A DNA stretch of 64,000 nt, from contig JADEXA010000017.1 in the NCBI GenBank assembly GCA_015207365.1, positions 1 through 64,000 of the forward strand. Direction: 5' to 3'. Numbering within the stretch: position 1 is the first letter of the stretch; each line of letters opens with the position of its first letter. The notes under the pieces are model-generated. The model was given only the letters and a program-made list of their open reading frames with translations, had not been told where the DNA came from and ran no database searches. Below are positions 9,094 through 18,507 of the stretch, one piece after another. Origin of the DNA: Vacuolonema iberomarrocanum LEGE 07170. GTDB taxonomy: Bacteria > Cyanobacteriota > Cyanobacteriia > Elainellales > Elainellaceae. The position numbers and the translations under genes are program-made.

Positions 9094-10118
9094 GTTTCCA
9101 CTCCTGCTCGGGGGTCAATCACCACGTACAGCATGTCAATCAACAGATTCAGCACCACATAGAGCAACGCCATTGCCAACACAAACCCTTGCACGGGTGC
9201 ATAGTCCGATGCCACCACCGCACCAACCGCATAGGAACCAATCCCCGGCCACGCAAAGACTTTCTCCACCAGAATATTGGCGCCAAGGAGAAAGGAGAAC
9301 ACGACTCCAAAGGTCGTCACTACGGGCAACAGGGCATTACGAAAGGCATAGCCAAATAACACCTGCAGCGGTGGCAATCCGCTGGCGCGGGCAGTACGAA
9401 TAAAGTCACTGGACAGGACGCCCAGCATTGCCGCCCGTGTCACCCGCGCTAGGGGGGCCAGTGCGAATAAACCGAGAGTAATCGCGGGTAATACCAGTTG
9501 TGTTAGGGACGCCCAAAATAGCTCTAAATCCCCCTCCAGCAAACTGTCGATGAGATAAAACCCTGTCACCTGATTGGGGGCGCTGTAGAGGATATCCAGG
9601 CGTCCGGTCGGGGGCGGTGCAATGCCCAAGCGAAAGTACAACACGTACAGCAGAAACAGCCCGGTGAAGAAGGTGGGGAGCGACACACCAGCGGTTGCCA
9701 AGATGCGAACTCCGTGGTCGATCCAGGAACCCGCGCGGAGAGCCGCTAGGATGCCGAGGGGGAGGGCAAGGGCGATCGCAAAGGCCAATCCCGCCAAGGT
9801 CAACTCCAGGGATGCAGGCAATCGGGTCGTCAGGTCATACACAACCGTCTGCCCCGTCGTCAGGGAATTTCCCAAATCGCCCCGTGCTAGCTCGCCCAAA
9901 TAGATGAAGAACTGCTCGGGTAAGCTCCGATCTAGCCCCAGGGTTTGGCGAATCTCGGCGATCGCCTCTGGTGTTGCCGCTGGTCCCGCAAAAAACGCTG
10001 CCGGATCCCCCGGCAATGCCCGCGTTAACAGAAACGTGACTATCACCACCCCGATCACCGTTGGCAGTGACGACAGTAATCGCTGGGCAATAATGGTTCC
10101 TTTCGACGTCTTAGCCAT
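9090..10118 (-). CDS. Peptide ABC transporter permease, DppB-like
   Basis: Inner-membrane permease paired with the DppC-like protein, 342 residues. The N-terminal segment (LPTVIGVVIVTFLLTRALPGDPAAFFAGP) and the motif LGLDRSLPEQFFIYLGELARGDLGNSL are classic DppB. The EAA loop is IRTARASGLPPLQVLFGYAFRNALLPVV, and the tail LLIDMLYVVIDPRAG is also typical. The gene is the first of the permease pair but is separated from the binding-protein gene by a divergent hicAB pair and a terminator, so it needs its own promoter, probably in 10119-10260. Confidence 0.94.
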   Translation of the reverse strand: MAKTSKGTIIAQRLLSSLPTVIGVVIVTFLLTRALPGDPAAFFAGPAATPEAIAEIRQTLGLDRSLPEQFFIYLGELARGDLGNSLTTGQTVVYDLTTRLPASLELTLAGLAFAIALALPLGILAALRAGSWIDHGVRILATAGVSLPTFFTGLFLLYVLYFRLGIAPPPTGRLDILYSAPNQVTGFYLIDSLLEGDLELFWASLTQLVLPAITLGLFALAPLARVTRAAMLGVLSSDFIRTARASGLPPLQVLFGYAFRNALLPVVTTFGVVFSFLLGANILVEKVFAWPGIGSYAVGAVVASDYAPVQGFVLAMALLYVVLNLLIDMLYVVIDPRAGVET

Positions 10119-10260
10119 AGGAGCAATGTTCTAAAAACGGATGTGCAATGCGAAAAGTAAGAGAGAAAATAGTCAAAGAGCGTGCGATCGTCATAACTCG
10201 TTGTCCAATACAAAATTGACATGAGAAAATCAAGATACTTATCGAGACAAAATAAGACCT

Positions 10261-10485
10261 ATGCCTCGAAAAATTCGTGAGCTAAAGGCTTAGCTTACAC
10301 GCGAGGGATTTGTGTATCTATCGAAACGTGGCAAGGGAAGTCATGAACGCTGGAGACACCCATTACTTAGAAAAACCCTGACTATCTCTGGCAAGGATGG
10401 AGATGACGCACCACGCTATCTAGAAAAACAGCTTAGCGACCTATTGGCTGAACTAGCGGAATTACGAGAAGAGGAAAACTCATGA
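10261..10485 (+). pseudogene. hicA: HicA toxin gene with amber stop at codon 11
   Basis: HicA proteins are small double-stranded-RNA-binding-fold mRNA interferases. Reading from ATG 10261 gives MPRKIRELKA, a TAG codon at 10291-10293, then LTREGFVYLSKRGKGSHERWRHP and TISGKDGDDAPRYLEKQL. Apart from the TAG this is a full-length, 74-residue HicA including the catalytic-histidine region (GSHERW). Relatives usually have Gln or Glu at the stop position, so CAG to TAG is the likely lesion. The TGA stop overlaps the hicB ATG (10482-10485), the usual hicAB arrangement. The only in-frame restart I see is GTG 10312-10314, which would remove the first strand and helix. The toxin is probably inactive. Confidence 0.88.
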
Positions 10486-10700
10486 GTCGATACAGTATGC
10501 TCATCCAATGGTCAGACGAAGATCAGCTTTTCCTAGTGACAATTCCAGAATTTGCAGAGCGCGTCGTCATGCCTTGCACCCATGGCAAGAGTCGTGAAGA
10601 TGCTATTCGCAAAGGTGAAGAGGTGATTGAAATGTACCTGGATGCTTGGCAAGCCGAAGGAGAATCAATACCCGATCCAACCACTTTACAAATCGCTTAG
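10482..10700 (+). CDS. hicB: HicB-family antitoxin
   Basis: This 72-residue protein has the HicB fold signature: MSRYSMLIQWSDEDQLFLVTIPEFAERVV, then THGKSREDAIRKGEEVIEMYLDAWQAEGESIP. It would bind and neutralise HicA. It is of the short type without an obvious DNA-binding C-terminal domain. The gene overlaps hicA by four bases and is intact, while its toxin has a stop codon. The pair is on the opposite strand to the flanking transporter genes, so it looks like an insertion between them. Confidence 0.92.
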   Translation: MSRYSMLIQWSDEDQLFLVTIPEFAERVVMPCTHGKSREDAIRKGEEVIEMYLDAWQAEGESIPDPTTLQIA

Positions 10701-10740
10701 AAAAATAGGTCTTCGACTTCTTAGAGAAGTCGAAGACCTA
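10701..10740 (-). terminator. Intrinsic terminator of the peptide-binding protein gene
   Basis: A perfect 15-bp stem (10706-10720 with 10726-10740) with loop TTAGA is followed on the minus strand by TTTTT (10705-10701). It lies six bases after the end of the minus-strand binding-protein gene and would also end the convergent hicAB transcript less efficiently, since the plus side lacks a T run. Confidence 0.85.
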
Positions 10741-10746
10741 GGGGGC

Positions 10747-12435
10747 TTACGCCTTCTGGAGTTGGCGGAAGTCGAGTTGGCGGTGGAACCAGTACTGATA
10801 TCCGGAAACATTGGGCTGCATGGCAACCGATAGCACAGGTTGTACTGTGGGAACCCGTGGCATCTCTTCAAAGGCAATCTCAAGGAAGCCTTTTACGCTT
10901 TCCTCATAGGTTGGATCACCCGGCTCTGTCGCTAACGCTGCTTCGATCAGCGTATCCATCTCAGCATTCTTGTAGGACGCGCCATTAAAGGTCGCATCCT
11001 GCCCGTGGTAGGAGTAGAAGAAGAAGTAATCGGGATAGTTGAGCCAGCCGCCGAAGTTATTGATAATCATCGGACGGCTCTTTTCAACCAAAATGCCCCG
11101 GAAGTTGGAGTTGGGGACTTTCTCCAACGTAACATTGATGCCGATTTCTGCTAGCGATTCCTGGACCAGGACAGCCATCGGTTCGGCCCATTCCTGCATC
11201 CCTAGGTCAAAGGCAAGCGTCGTGTCAAAGCCATCGGGATAGCTAGATTCGGCCATTAGCTGCTTGGCCTGCTCGATGTCGGTGTCATAGGGATAGGGCT
11301 GGGGCCAAGCGATATCCTGCGGCTCCATCGACTCGCCGCCAAACATAGGAATGGTTTGCCCGAAGAAAGCGGTGTCGTAAATAGACTGGTAGGGCATTGC
11401 ATAGGCCACCGCCTGACGCACCTTCACATCGCTAAAGGGATTGGGCTGGCCGCCCAACTCTGGATTGGCATGGAGGTCGATGCAGTAGAGGCAATTTTCG
11501 ATTGGCGTGGCCACCATCGTGAAGTCGTCCATCTCCCGCAATTCCATTGCATCCTTATCGGCTAGGTCGAAGTTGACATCAACATCGCCTCGCTCCAGCA
11601 ACGCACGGCGGTTTCCAGCCTCTGGCACATTGAGGATGATCACCTCTTGGATGGCAGGCAAAGCCCCCGACTTCCATTCCTCATTGCGTACCAGGGTGAT
11701 CCGTTCGTTGGGTCGGTATTCTCCAAGCGTGTACGCACCACCACCAGCCGGGTTGTTGTTGGTCCACTCGACACCCCAGGGGTCATCGGAGGTGACATGT
11801 TGCTTCACCAACTCCGAGTTCATGACCACAGGGATGGGCACCGCCAAATCCATCATGGTCAGCTTATCAGGACGAATGAAGTCCACGCGGAAGGTATAGT
11901 CATCCACTACCACAAACTGTTCGGGATTTTCCAGTGCCCCCGCTTTCATCTGAAAGGTGGGGAAACCACCGATAGAAACGGCGCGATCAAACGACCACTT
12001 CACATCGTTGGCGGTAACGGGCGTGCCATCGTGGAAAGTCGCATCCTGGCGCAGATTAAAGGTTACGGACATACCATCTTCAGCGAACTCCCAGGACTCG
12101 GCTAGTTCTGGCTCCAGCACCGTGTAGTCATAGGAAATTGAGCCATCGTCCAAGGTCTTTTTGCCAAAGGTCATGAGGCGATCGTAAATCGCCCAGGACA
12201 CGCCATAGGCCGGACGGTTGGTGCCTACCCGATGCAAGTCCAAACTGTTGGGAAACCCACCCCCTTGCACAACGGTGAGGGTTGCTTCGGTGTCAGCAGC
12301 AGCCGTCTCTCCCTCAGCAGCAGGAGAAGCACTGGGGGCACTGGCTTCAGGCCCCGCACAGCCTTTTAAGGCGTTGGCGATCGCCAAACTCCCAGCAAGA
12401 CCAGCACTGGCTCGGAATAAATCGCGTCGTTTCAT
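10747..12435 (-). CDS. Peptide ABC transporter substrate-binding protein, family 5, Tat-exported
   Basis: Periplasmic binding protein of 562 residues. The N-terminus MKRRDLFRASAGLAGSLAIANALKGCAG has a twin-arginine motif and a possible, slightly atypical lipobox (LKGC). The body shows the SBP family-5 hallmarks: a TFNLRQDATFHDGTPVTANDVKWSFDRA segment, NPAGGGAYTLGEY and DVKVRQAVAYAMP. An Ala/Ser/Glu-rich linker follows the signal. It is the expected first gene of the importer to its left but is cut off from dppB by hicAB and a terminator. It is divergent from the CHASE histidine kinase, with 464 bp between them. The substrate cannot be read from sequence. Confidence 0.93.
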   Translation of the reverse strand: MKRRDLFRASAGLAGSLAIANALKGCAGPEASAPSASPAAEGETAAADTEATLTVVQGGGFPNSLDLHRVGTNRPAYGVSWAIYDRLMTFGKKTLDDGSISYDYTVLEPELAESWEFAEDGMSVTFNLRQDATFHDGTPVTANDVKWSFDRAVSIGGFPTFQMKAGALENPEQFVVVDDYTFRVDFIRPDKLTMMDLAVPIPVVMNSELVKQHVTSDDPWGVEWTNNNPAGGGAYTLGEYRPNERITLVRNEEWKSGALPAIQEVIILNVPEAGNRRALLERGDVDVNFDLADKDAMELREMDDFTMVATPIENCLYCIDLHANPELGGQPNPFSDVKVRQAVAYAMPYQSIYDTAFFGQTIPMFGGESMEPQDIAWPQPYPYDTDIEQAKQLMAESSYPDGFDTTLAFDLGMQEWAEPMAVLVQESLAEIGINVTLEKVPNSNFRGILVEKSRPMIINNFGGWLNYPDYFFFYSYHGQDATFNGASYKNAEMDTLIEAALATEPGDPTYEESVKGFLEIAFEEMPRVPTVQPVLSVAMQPNVSGYQYWFHRQLDFRQLQKA

Positions 12436-12899
12436 GGTGATTCTTTTGGATGACCTCTTGAAAAGTTGTGAATAAATAGCAAGCAGATATAGAGCGTTGA
12501 TACTGATAATTTGAGATGCCTAACTGTTCTATGAAAAAAATCGTCGTGACCGTCAACGATGTGTAATCGATAGTGTGTAATCGAGAAATTTTGCAGGATG
12601 CATTACGGCTGGCGTTCGATGCCTCTTTCAATCGATGATCTGAAAGACTTGACGCGCTATGCTGCGCTAACATCCCCTACGGAATAAGAGTCTTGGGATT
12701 TTGGGCGATCGCCGATTCTCTCCTTCAAATTTAGAGAAATCATCGTTACAGCCTTGCAATTTTGAAACGTTTCGCTAAAATCGAAACAGTAAATTTCGTA
12801 ACAGTTTTACCCCTCTTAGATTGCAACGCTAGAACAGCAACTCGAATGGAAACGTAGAAGAAAAGTTAGTTGTAGTTCTAGGGCAAGGTCAGGAAACAT
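12436..12899. other. Divergent intergenic region between binding protein and histidine kinase
   Basis: I find no gene here. The region is AT-rich, with TTTAAATTTAGAGAAAT near 12726 and GTAACAG-type segments near 12743 and 12798, and must hold promoters for both flanking genes. I cannot assign specific boxes. Confidence 0.4.
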
Positions 12900-14702
12900 T
12901 TGGGGAAGTTTTCGGGAAGAAATCGGGAAGATCGACATCGCACGGGTTGGCAGTGTTATGGCTCAACGGTCCTGACCCTGTGCGTCGGGATTGGCCTGTC
13001 TATTGGTGCCGCACTGTGGGTCGGGCGCTGGGAGCAGGTGTCACGGCAGCAGCAGTTTCAACAACAGATCAGCAACCTCAACACGGCCTTACAGCGCAGC
13101 CTAAACCGCTACGCTGAATTGCTTCTGAGCCTGGGTGATCTATACCGCATGGCAAACAATGAGGTGAGCCAGGATGAATTCTCTCGGTTTGTGCAGCGGG
13201 CTGTCGTCAGCTATCCAGGGATTCAGGCACTGGAATGGGCACCTCGGATCCCGGCAGCGGAGCGATCGCCCTACGAAGCCAATCCCTCCTTTGGGTCTCT
13301 CAATATCACTGAGCGCAATCCCCTCGGAGCTATGGTTGTCGCAGCGGGCGATCGCCCCGAATATGTCCCCGTTACCTATATCGAACCCCTACGTGGCAAC
13401 GAAGTAGCGCTGGGCTATGATCTGGCCTCCGACCCCACTCGCCGCATTGCCCTCGAACGGGCTCGGGACACCGGAAAGCTAGCCGCCACCGCCCGCATTC
13501 GTCTGGTCCAGGAAGTGGCCGAAGCACAATACAGCTTTCTGGCCTTCTTGCCCATCTATGATGCCGCCTCCGATCAATCGGCCATGCCTCTCGCAGAGCG
13601 GCGACAACTGCTCGATGGCTATGTCCTCGGCGTGTTTCGAGTCGCCGATGTGGTCGAAGAAGCCCTGCAAGATCTGAACTATGACATCGACTTTTTCATC
13701 ACCGATCGCACCGCTATCCCCCAAGAGCAGTTCCTGGGAGCCTATGAATCCGAAAGCCAGCAGGTCATCAGTATCGAAAACAATGACTGGCAAGAACGAC
13801 TTGGCCAAGGCGCACTCTGCCCCACAAGAGCCGACTGCACACTAGCCGTGAACTTTGGGCAACGAGAGTGGGCAATTTTGTTCCTCCCTGCACCGAACTA
13901 TGTCGCCGACTGGCAACCCTGGGGAGCGATCGCCACCCTTTGCATCGGCTTTTTGCTAACCGTGGGAGTTACAGGCTTTGTGTGGCGATCGCAAACCACC
14001 CTCGACCGCACCCGCGAACTGAGCGACCTGAAGATTCGCTTCTTCTCCATGGCCTCCCACGAACTCCGCACTCCCCTCAGTACAATCCTGCTCACGGCCC
14101 AATCCCTGGATACCAATCAGGCTGTGCTGTCTTCTGCACAGAAACAAAACGCGATCGAGCGCATCCACAGCTCCGCCCACCGCATGACGCAACTGCTCAA
14201 TGACATCCTTACCCTTACTCGCGCCGAAGCCGAGCGGCTGGAGTTTTCCCCTGAGATTGTGGATGTTGCGGCCTTTTGCAACGGCATCATGGACGACATA
14301 CGGCTCCAAGCCAAGATCGGACAAACTCTGACGACAGAGATTGCCGTTACCGATCCGAAAGCCTATCTGGACAAGAAGTTGGGGCGATCGCTCCTCCACA
14401 ACCTTCTCACCAATGCTCTTAAGTACTCTCCACCCCCTAGCACCATCCACCTGCAGGTGTGGAACGATCCCAAAACCCTATACTTTCAGATTAAAGACTC
14501 TGGTATCGGCATCCCTGCTCACAGCCAACCCTATATCTTCGAAGCGTTTTATCGCGGCAGCAACGTTGGAGACATTCCCGGTACTGGCTTGGGGCTGGCT
14601 GTGGTCAAAACCTGTGTCGATCGTCACCAGGGTTCTATCACCCTTCGCAGCGCCCCCGGACAGGGAACAACGATCACCATCGGGTTACCTCATGCTGAAT
14701 AG
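12900..14702 (+). CDS. Membrane sensor histidine kinase with CHASE domain
   Basis: A 600-residue two-component sensor. The TTG at 12900 is preceded by AGGA at a good distance, and no ATG gives a better N-terminus. Order of parts: a membrane segment (about residues 21-42), an extracytoplasmic CHASE domain (about 70-300, including PGIQALEWAPRIP and the PVTYIEP segment), a second membrane segment (about 341-362), HisKA with the phospho-acceptor His387 in SMASHELRTP, and HATPase_c with N box NLLTNALKYS, G1 DSGIGIP and G2 GTGLGLAVVK. CHASE domains bind small extracellular ligands in other systems; the ligand here is unknown. A response regulator follows 293 bp downstream on the same strand. Confidence 0.93.
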   Translation: MGKFSGRNREDRHRTGWQCYGSTVLTLCVGIGLSIGAALWVGRWEQVSRQQQFQQQISNLNTALQRSLNRYAELLLSLGDLYRMANNEVSQDEFSRFVQRAVVSYPGIQALEWAPRIPAAERSPYEANPSFGSLNITERNPLGAMVVAAGDRPEYVPVTYIEPLRGNEVALGYDLASDPTRRIALERARDTGKLAATARIRLVQEVAEAQYSFLAFLPIYDAASDQSAMPLAERRQLLDGYVLGVFRVADVVEEALQDLNYDIDFFITDRTAIPQEQFLGAYESESQQVISIENNDWQERLGQGALCPTRADCTLAVNFGQREWAILFLPAPNYVADWQPWGAIATLCIGFLLTVGVTGFVWRSQTTLDRTRELSDLKIRFFSMASHELRTPLSTILLTAQSLDTNQAVLSSAQKQNAIERIHSSAHRMTQLLNDILTLTRAEAERLEFSPEIVDVAAFCNGIMDDIRLQAKIGQTLTTEIAVTDPKAYLDKKLGRSLLHNLLTNALKYSPPPSTIHLQVWNDPKTLYFQIKDSGIGIPAHSQPYIFEAFYRGSNVGDIPGTGLGLAVVKTCVDRHQGSITLRSAPGQGTTITIGLPHAE

Positions 14703-14995
14703 CGAAGATGCAACTTGGCTTCAGTCAAAAATCCATACGGCTTCAGAAAACCAGACCCTGCAATAGGGAGCAATCCTAAATTTTGTGTGCTGGCATACAA
14801 CGCAGATAACCGCTCCCCGCAAAAATTTTCTTAAGGTTTTTGCAGAAATCGAGAGGTGCAGGAGCTGTCGTCCTTCTGCCATAGGTTGATTCATTTTGCT
14901 GAGTGACGCAGTCGGTTACAGCAAAGGCTTTGTCAACCCATCTCCTCTCCATCTTTGAGGATTGGCAGCATAGCTGGATGCAATGGGGAGGTGTC

Positions 14996-15664
14996 ATGCG
15001 AATTTTGCTAGTGGAAGACGACCTGTATTTAGCTGCATCCCTTTCCGAGGCCCTAACAGCACAGCACTATGCGGTGGATGTAGTGCGAGACGGCGAAATG
15101 GCCTGGCATTATCTCACCTCCCTACCCTACGACCTGACGTTGCTAGATGTCACCTTACCCTTATTGGATGGCCTGAGCCTGTGCCAGCGGATGCGATCGC
15201 GCGGCAACCATGCCCCTGTCCTGATGCTGACAGCACGGGACACCAGCTCCGACAAAGTGAAAGGACTGGATGCGGGAGCTGATGCCTACATGGTCAAACC
15301 CTTTAACCTCTCAGAGTTGCTGGCCCAAATCCGTGCCTTGTTGCGGCGCGGGCAAGTCACGACCTCTTCAGTACTGGGCTGGGGCGAGTTGCGGCTCAAT
15401 CCTACAACCTACGATGTGCAGTATGGCGATCGCCCCATTCGCCTCACCCCAAAAGAATTCGCCATCCTAGAACTGTTGCTACATAATGGTCGCCGTGTTC
15501 TCAGTCGACCTGCCATTATCGAAGCCGTCTGGGCCTTAGAAGAACCGCCTGGGGAAGAAACGGTGAAGGCTCATGTCAAAGCCCTGCGTCAAAAGTTACG
15601 GAAAGGGGGTGCTTCTTCCCGCCTGATCGAAACAGTTCATGGACGGGGTTATCGCCTGAGCTGA
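14996..15664 (+). CDS. OmpR/PhoB-family response regulator
   Basis: The ATG at 14996 is preceded by GGGGAGG and gives the canonical MRILLVEDD start (222 residues); longer frames upstream are not supported. The receiver domain has the acidic pair Asp8/Asp9, the phosphorylation site Asp51 (TLLDVTLP) and the Lys of MVKPF. The winged-helix output domain contains RLTPKEFAILELLL and TVKAHVKALRQKLR...ETVHGRGYRLS. It is the obvious partner of the CHASE kinase, although the 293-bp gap suggests it may also have its own promoter. Its targets are not evident; the divergent peptide transporter is one possibility. Confidence 0.95.
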   Translation: MRILLVEDDLYLAASLSEALTAQHYAVDVVRDGEMAWHYLTSLPYDLTLLDVTLPLLDGLSLCQRMRSRGNHAPVLMLTARDTSSDKVKGLDAGADAYMVKPFNLSELLAQIRALLRRGQVTTSSVLGWGELRLNPTTYDVQYGDRPIRLTPKEFAILELLLHNGRRVLSRPAIIEAVWALEEPPGEETVKAHVKALRQKLRKGGASSRLIETVHGRGYRLS

Positions 15665-15697
15665 TGGGCTAGTAGTTCTGTTTGCCTTAGAATCGCG

Positions 15698-15768
15698 AAT
15701 AAAACACCATAGTTTTGGGGAGAAGCGCGGCGCAGCCGCGCTTCTCCCCAAAACTATGGTGTTTTATT
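15698..15768. repeat. 71-bp perfect palindrome between convergent genes
   Basis: Two 34-bp arms (15698-15731 and 15735-15768) are perfect reverse complements around a three-base centre, GCA. The inner part is GC-only and the ends are A/T-rich (AATAAAAC / GTTTTATT). It lies between the stop of the response regulator and the stop of the convergent decarboxylase-fold gene and could terminate both transcripts. It is far longer than a terminator needs and resembles the other long palindromes in this window. Confidence 0.9.
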
Positions 15769-15798
15769 TAATCCATGATCCTTACCAAAAATTACCTG

Positions 15799-16461
15799 TC
15801 ACAACGGCGTCGGTTGTTGCACGCACAGAGTCAAGTCTTCGAGGCCAAACGCCATGATGGGATGAGTGAAATTCAACGACGCAAAGGGGCTCGTATCTGG
15901 AACTTCGATGGCAGCCTCCATTAGCCAGTGCGTTTTGACACTCCCTTGGACGGAGAACCACATGACCTGAGACTGAAGCCAACTAAATGCGCCAGCAAAA
16001 GCAGGAATAGGGGTCGGAATGCCAGGAAGTCGCCAGCGATAGCTGAAGTGGCAAAGTTGTCCACCCGCCTGAAAGACTGTCACTTGGGGATGATCACCTT
16101 GTCCCCAGCGAAAGGAAGCCAACTGTTTTGGTAAGCCCCATATATTCCGCCCTCCAGCAACCGACTGGGGATGATCGACATAGATATGCGTCACCCAAGT
16201 ACTGATGCGATCGCCATAACGTACCAATCCACAAAATACGATCAGTTCGTTGTAGCTCAGCACTGAGCCCTCTCCATAGGACGATAGATAGATCCCCCCC
16301 AGGGTTTTACCTGGAAAGATCGGCAGAATTTCCAGCATGGCAGGAAGAAAGTGCTGCATTGCTGCGATATCTACCACATGAAAACTAATCAAGGCAGTGC
16401 CTTGCAATGACCAAGGGGCGATCGGATAGTCGAATGTTTCGGTAGGAAGGGAAGTCGTCAT
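15799..16461 (-). CDS. Acetoacetate decarboxylase-fold family protein
   Basis: I start it at ATG 16461 (220 residues, MTTSLPTETFDYPIAPW), since this is where family similarity begins; the longer frame to 16566 adds a Cys-rich leader. Recognisable blocks are GGIYLSSYGEGSVLSYNELIVF and ISTWVTHIYVDHPQSVAGGRNIWGLPKQLASF, which match the ADC superfamily. In true acetoacetate decarboxylases a lysine in the core forms a Schiff base; the Lys in WGLPKQ is a candidate, but activity on acetoacetate is not assured. Cyanobacterial members are mostly uncharacterised. It converges on the response regulator gene across a 71-bp palindrome. Confidence 0.8.
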   Translation of the reverse strand: MTTSLPTETFDYPIAPWSLQGTALISFHVVDIAAMQHFLPAMLEILPIFPGKTLGGIYLSSYGEGSVLSYNELIVFCGLVRYGDRISTWVTHIYVDHPQSVAGGRNIWGLPKQLASFRWGQGDHPQVTVFQAGGQLCHFSYRWRLPGIPTPIPAFAGAFSWLQSQVMWFSVQGSVKTHWLMEAAIEVPDTSPFASLNFTHPIMAFGLEDLTLCVQQPTPL

Positions 16462-17664
16462 AGCGATCTGACAAGGGCAAGAGATGGACATGAGGCCGAG
16501 ACACTCGGCAGCACCATAACATTGACACTTCTCACACACCAGCAAGAACCGGATCAAAGCCACCACATCTCCTCACAAAGCTCCAGTGATAAGCAATAGA
16601 TCCAAAACTGTAACCAGAAGCCGGATCAAGGCGAAGGAGATGAATACATTCAATAGCGCAAGGTATTTCCACGCATGACTGAAGCGCTCTATAAAAAGTC
16701 TAGCCTTTGTCAGATATTAGATTTTGGTCATTCATAATTTACCACCGAGATAAAATTTCACCTTCTTGCTCGGCAGAAGATTCATCTCTGAATGCAGATA
16801 GCCTAATCCTATTTGCAAGAAGATGAGTTAATCGCCTTAGTTTTTCGGAGAAAATACCAACATGTATGTGACACATTAAACCTTCTAAAGAGATGCTTTA
16901 TGCCTATACGCAGTGGTACCTCACATCATTATCTCTTTATAGCTATTCACGTAGAATATCTGTAGGGTTTGAGGGTCAATATACTCATTTTTCGACTCTA
17001 TATGAACGTTATAACTGATCATAGTCAAGGTTAAATTTCTAACCAGCCTCCATCCATAAAATTAGCTAAAGAAGCAAGAGAAATATCACATATTAACCTT
17101 TTCTATGATGGTGGCAATAACATCTCACAAGTCAGGTCAGGTCAGCACCTCAGCAACTTTCAGTAGTAGCAGATGGCATGAAATTCCACAGTCAAGCTTT
17201 GTTTTATATGCAAGAAGGAAATTTAACTTACAGAATCCAGAAGCGTCTTAAATCAATGCATAGAGGGTTGTAGAGAGAATATTGAAAGCTCTTTATATTC
17301 CGTCGAAATTTAGATTGGCCGCATTATACAAGCAGATAAGAAGCATAGATAAACAGATAATAATTAACTAATTCTCGATTTTGGAGCATGGGAGGCACAG
17401 ATATTTCTTTGATGGTGGCTGTCTCATGTATTTTTAGTCGAGTATTTTTCAGAAATACGTCATTTGAAAAACTCATATCAGCCAGTTATCTTCTATGCCT
17501 GCGGACGACTAGTGTTAAACTCAACTACGCCAGGCGCTAAACACCAGAAACAAAATCAGTAGGGGCATGTTATAGCTACTAAAATTCAGGGCAAAGCGTT
17601 AAGAGCTACAGCCTCATCCCCACAAATTCTGATGACATTTTGATTAGTTAGCGAGGAGATTTTG
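16462..17664. other. 1.2-kb AT-rich region without a convincing gene
   Basis: No RNA gene, repeat family or long reading frame stands out. One short minus-strand frame, 16739-16876 (45 residues, starting MCHIHVGIFSEKLRRLTHLL and ending in ILSRW), has plausible protein composition and could be the tail of a decayed gene, but nothing supports its expression. Confidence 0.4.
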
Positions 17665-18360
17665 ATGATTAAACGTACAACTGCGATCGCACTTACAGCG
17701 ACCCTAGTAAGTTTGGGCATCGGCCTACCGCTATCCGCTCAAGAAGCTGACGAGTTGCCCAACGTTATTACCCAGGAAGAAATTCCAAGTGATGATACAG
17801 GATTCCCTGACACTGGAGAAGAGGATGACACTCTTGATCCAATCGGTGGGCCAACTGACGATCCGCTAGGCGATCCGACTGATGATCCAATGGATGATCC
17901 GCTAGGCGATCCGACTGACGACCCGATGGATGATCCGCTAGGCGATCCGACTGACGATCCAATGGATGATCCGCTAGGCGATCCAACTGATGATCCGATG
18001 GATGATCCACTAGGCGATCCAACTGATGACCCGATGGACGATCCACTAGGCGATCCGACTGACGATCCGATGGATGATCCACTAGGCGATCCAACTGATG
18101 ACCCGATGGACGATCCACTAGGCGATCCGACTGACGATCCGATGGACGATCCACTAGGCGATCCAACCGAAGATCCAATGGACGATCCACTAGGCGATCC
18201 AACTGATGATCCAACCGCTCCCACAGAAGAGCCTTTCGGCCTTGATGATCCAGCATTGGAGTACGAAATTGAAGCGAATGAGCTGGATGGAATCGAGGAT
18301 CCAGAAGCAGGCAAACCCGACACCGTTGATGGAACCAGGAACGATTCCACACGTCAATGA
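17665..18360 (+). CDS. Secreted acidic repeat protein, nine DPLGDPTDDPMD units
   Basis: The ATG at 17665 follows GAGGAG and opens a signal peptide (TAIALTATLVSLGIGLPLSAQ), so the 231-residue protein is exported. From about residue 65 to 185 it is a tandem array of nine 12-residue units (GDPTDDPMDDPL, one with E for D), 36 bp each at DNA level, about 17869-18200. The copies differ at silent positions (GAT/GAC, CCA/CCG), so the array is not brand new and the protein sequence appears constrained. Regularly spaced Asp residues suggest calcium or other cation binding, but this is not a standard RTX or thrombospondin repeat. After the stop, another frame continues as acidic, proline-containing sequence to 18445 (ending ADSVDDLEPADIVQ), so a C-terminal frameshift is possible. 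Confidence 0.8.
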   Translation: MIKRTTAIALTATLVSLGIGLPLSAQEADELPNVITQEEIPSDDTGFPDTGEEDDTLDPIGGPTDDPLGDPTDDPMDDPLGDPTDDPMDDPLGDPTDDPMDDPLGDPTDDPMDDPLGDPTDDPMDDPLGDPTDDPMDDPLGDPTDDPMDDPLGDPTDDPMDDPLGDPTEDPMDDPLGDPTDDPTAPTEEPFGLDDPALEYEIEANELDGIEDPEAGKPDTVDGTRNDSTRQ

Positions 18361-18507
18361 GTCGAGCGAGGCTGACGACAGAGCCGTCATTTACCCGCCC
18401 GCAGACAGTGTTGATGATCTCGAACCTGCAGACATCGTCCAGTAGGTCAGTTTAATATCCATCAGGTGGACATCGTCCATCAACATGAACGCAATAACTC
18501 CTAACTC

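Noticed and set aside
17739-18350. Minus-strand frames of about 200 residues made of Gly/Ser or Leu/Arg/Asp repeats opposite the acidic repeat gene
   Set aside because: They are the antisense images of a 36-bp tandem repeat; the plus strand has a signal peptide, a Shine-Dalgarno sequence and a terminator.
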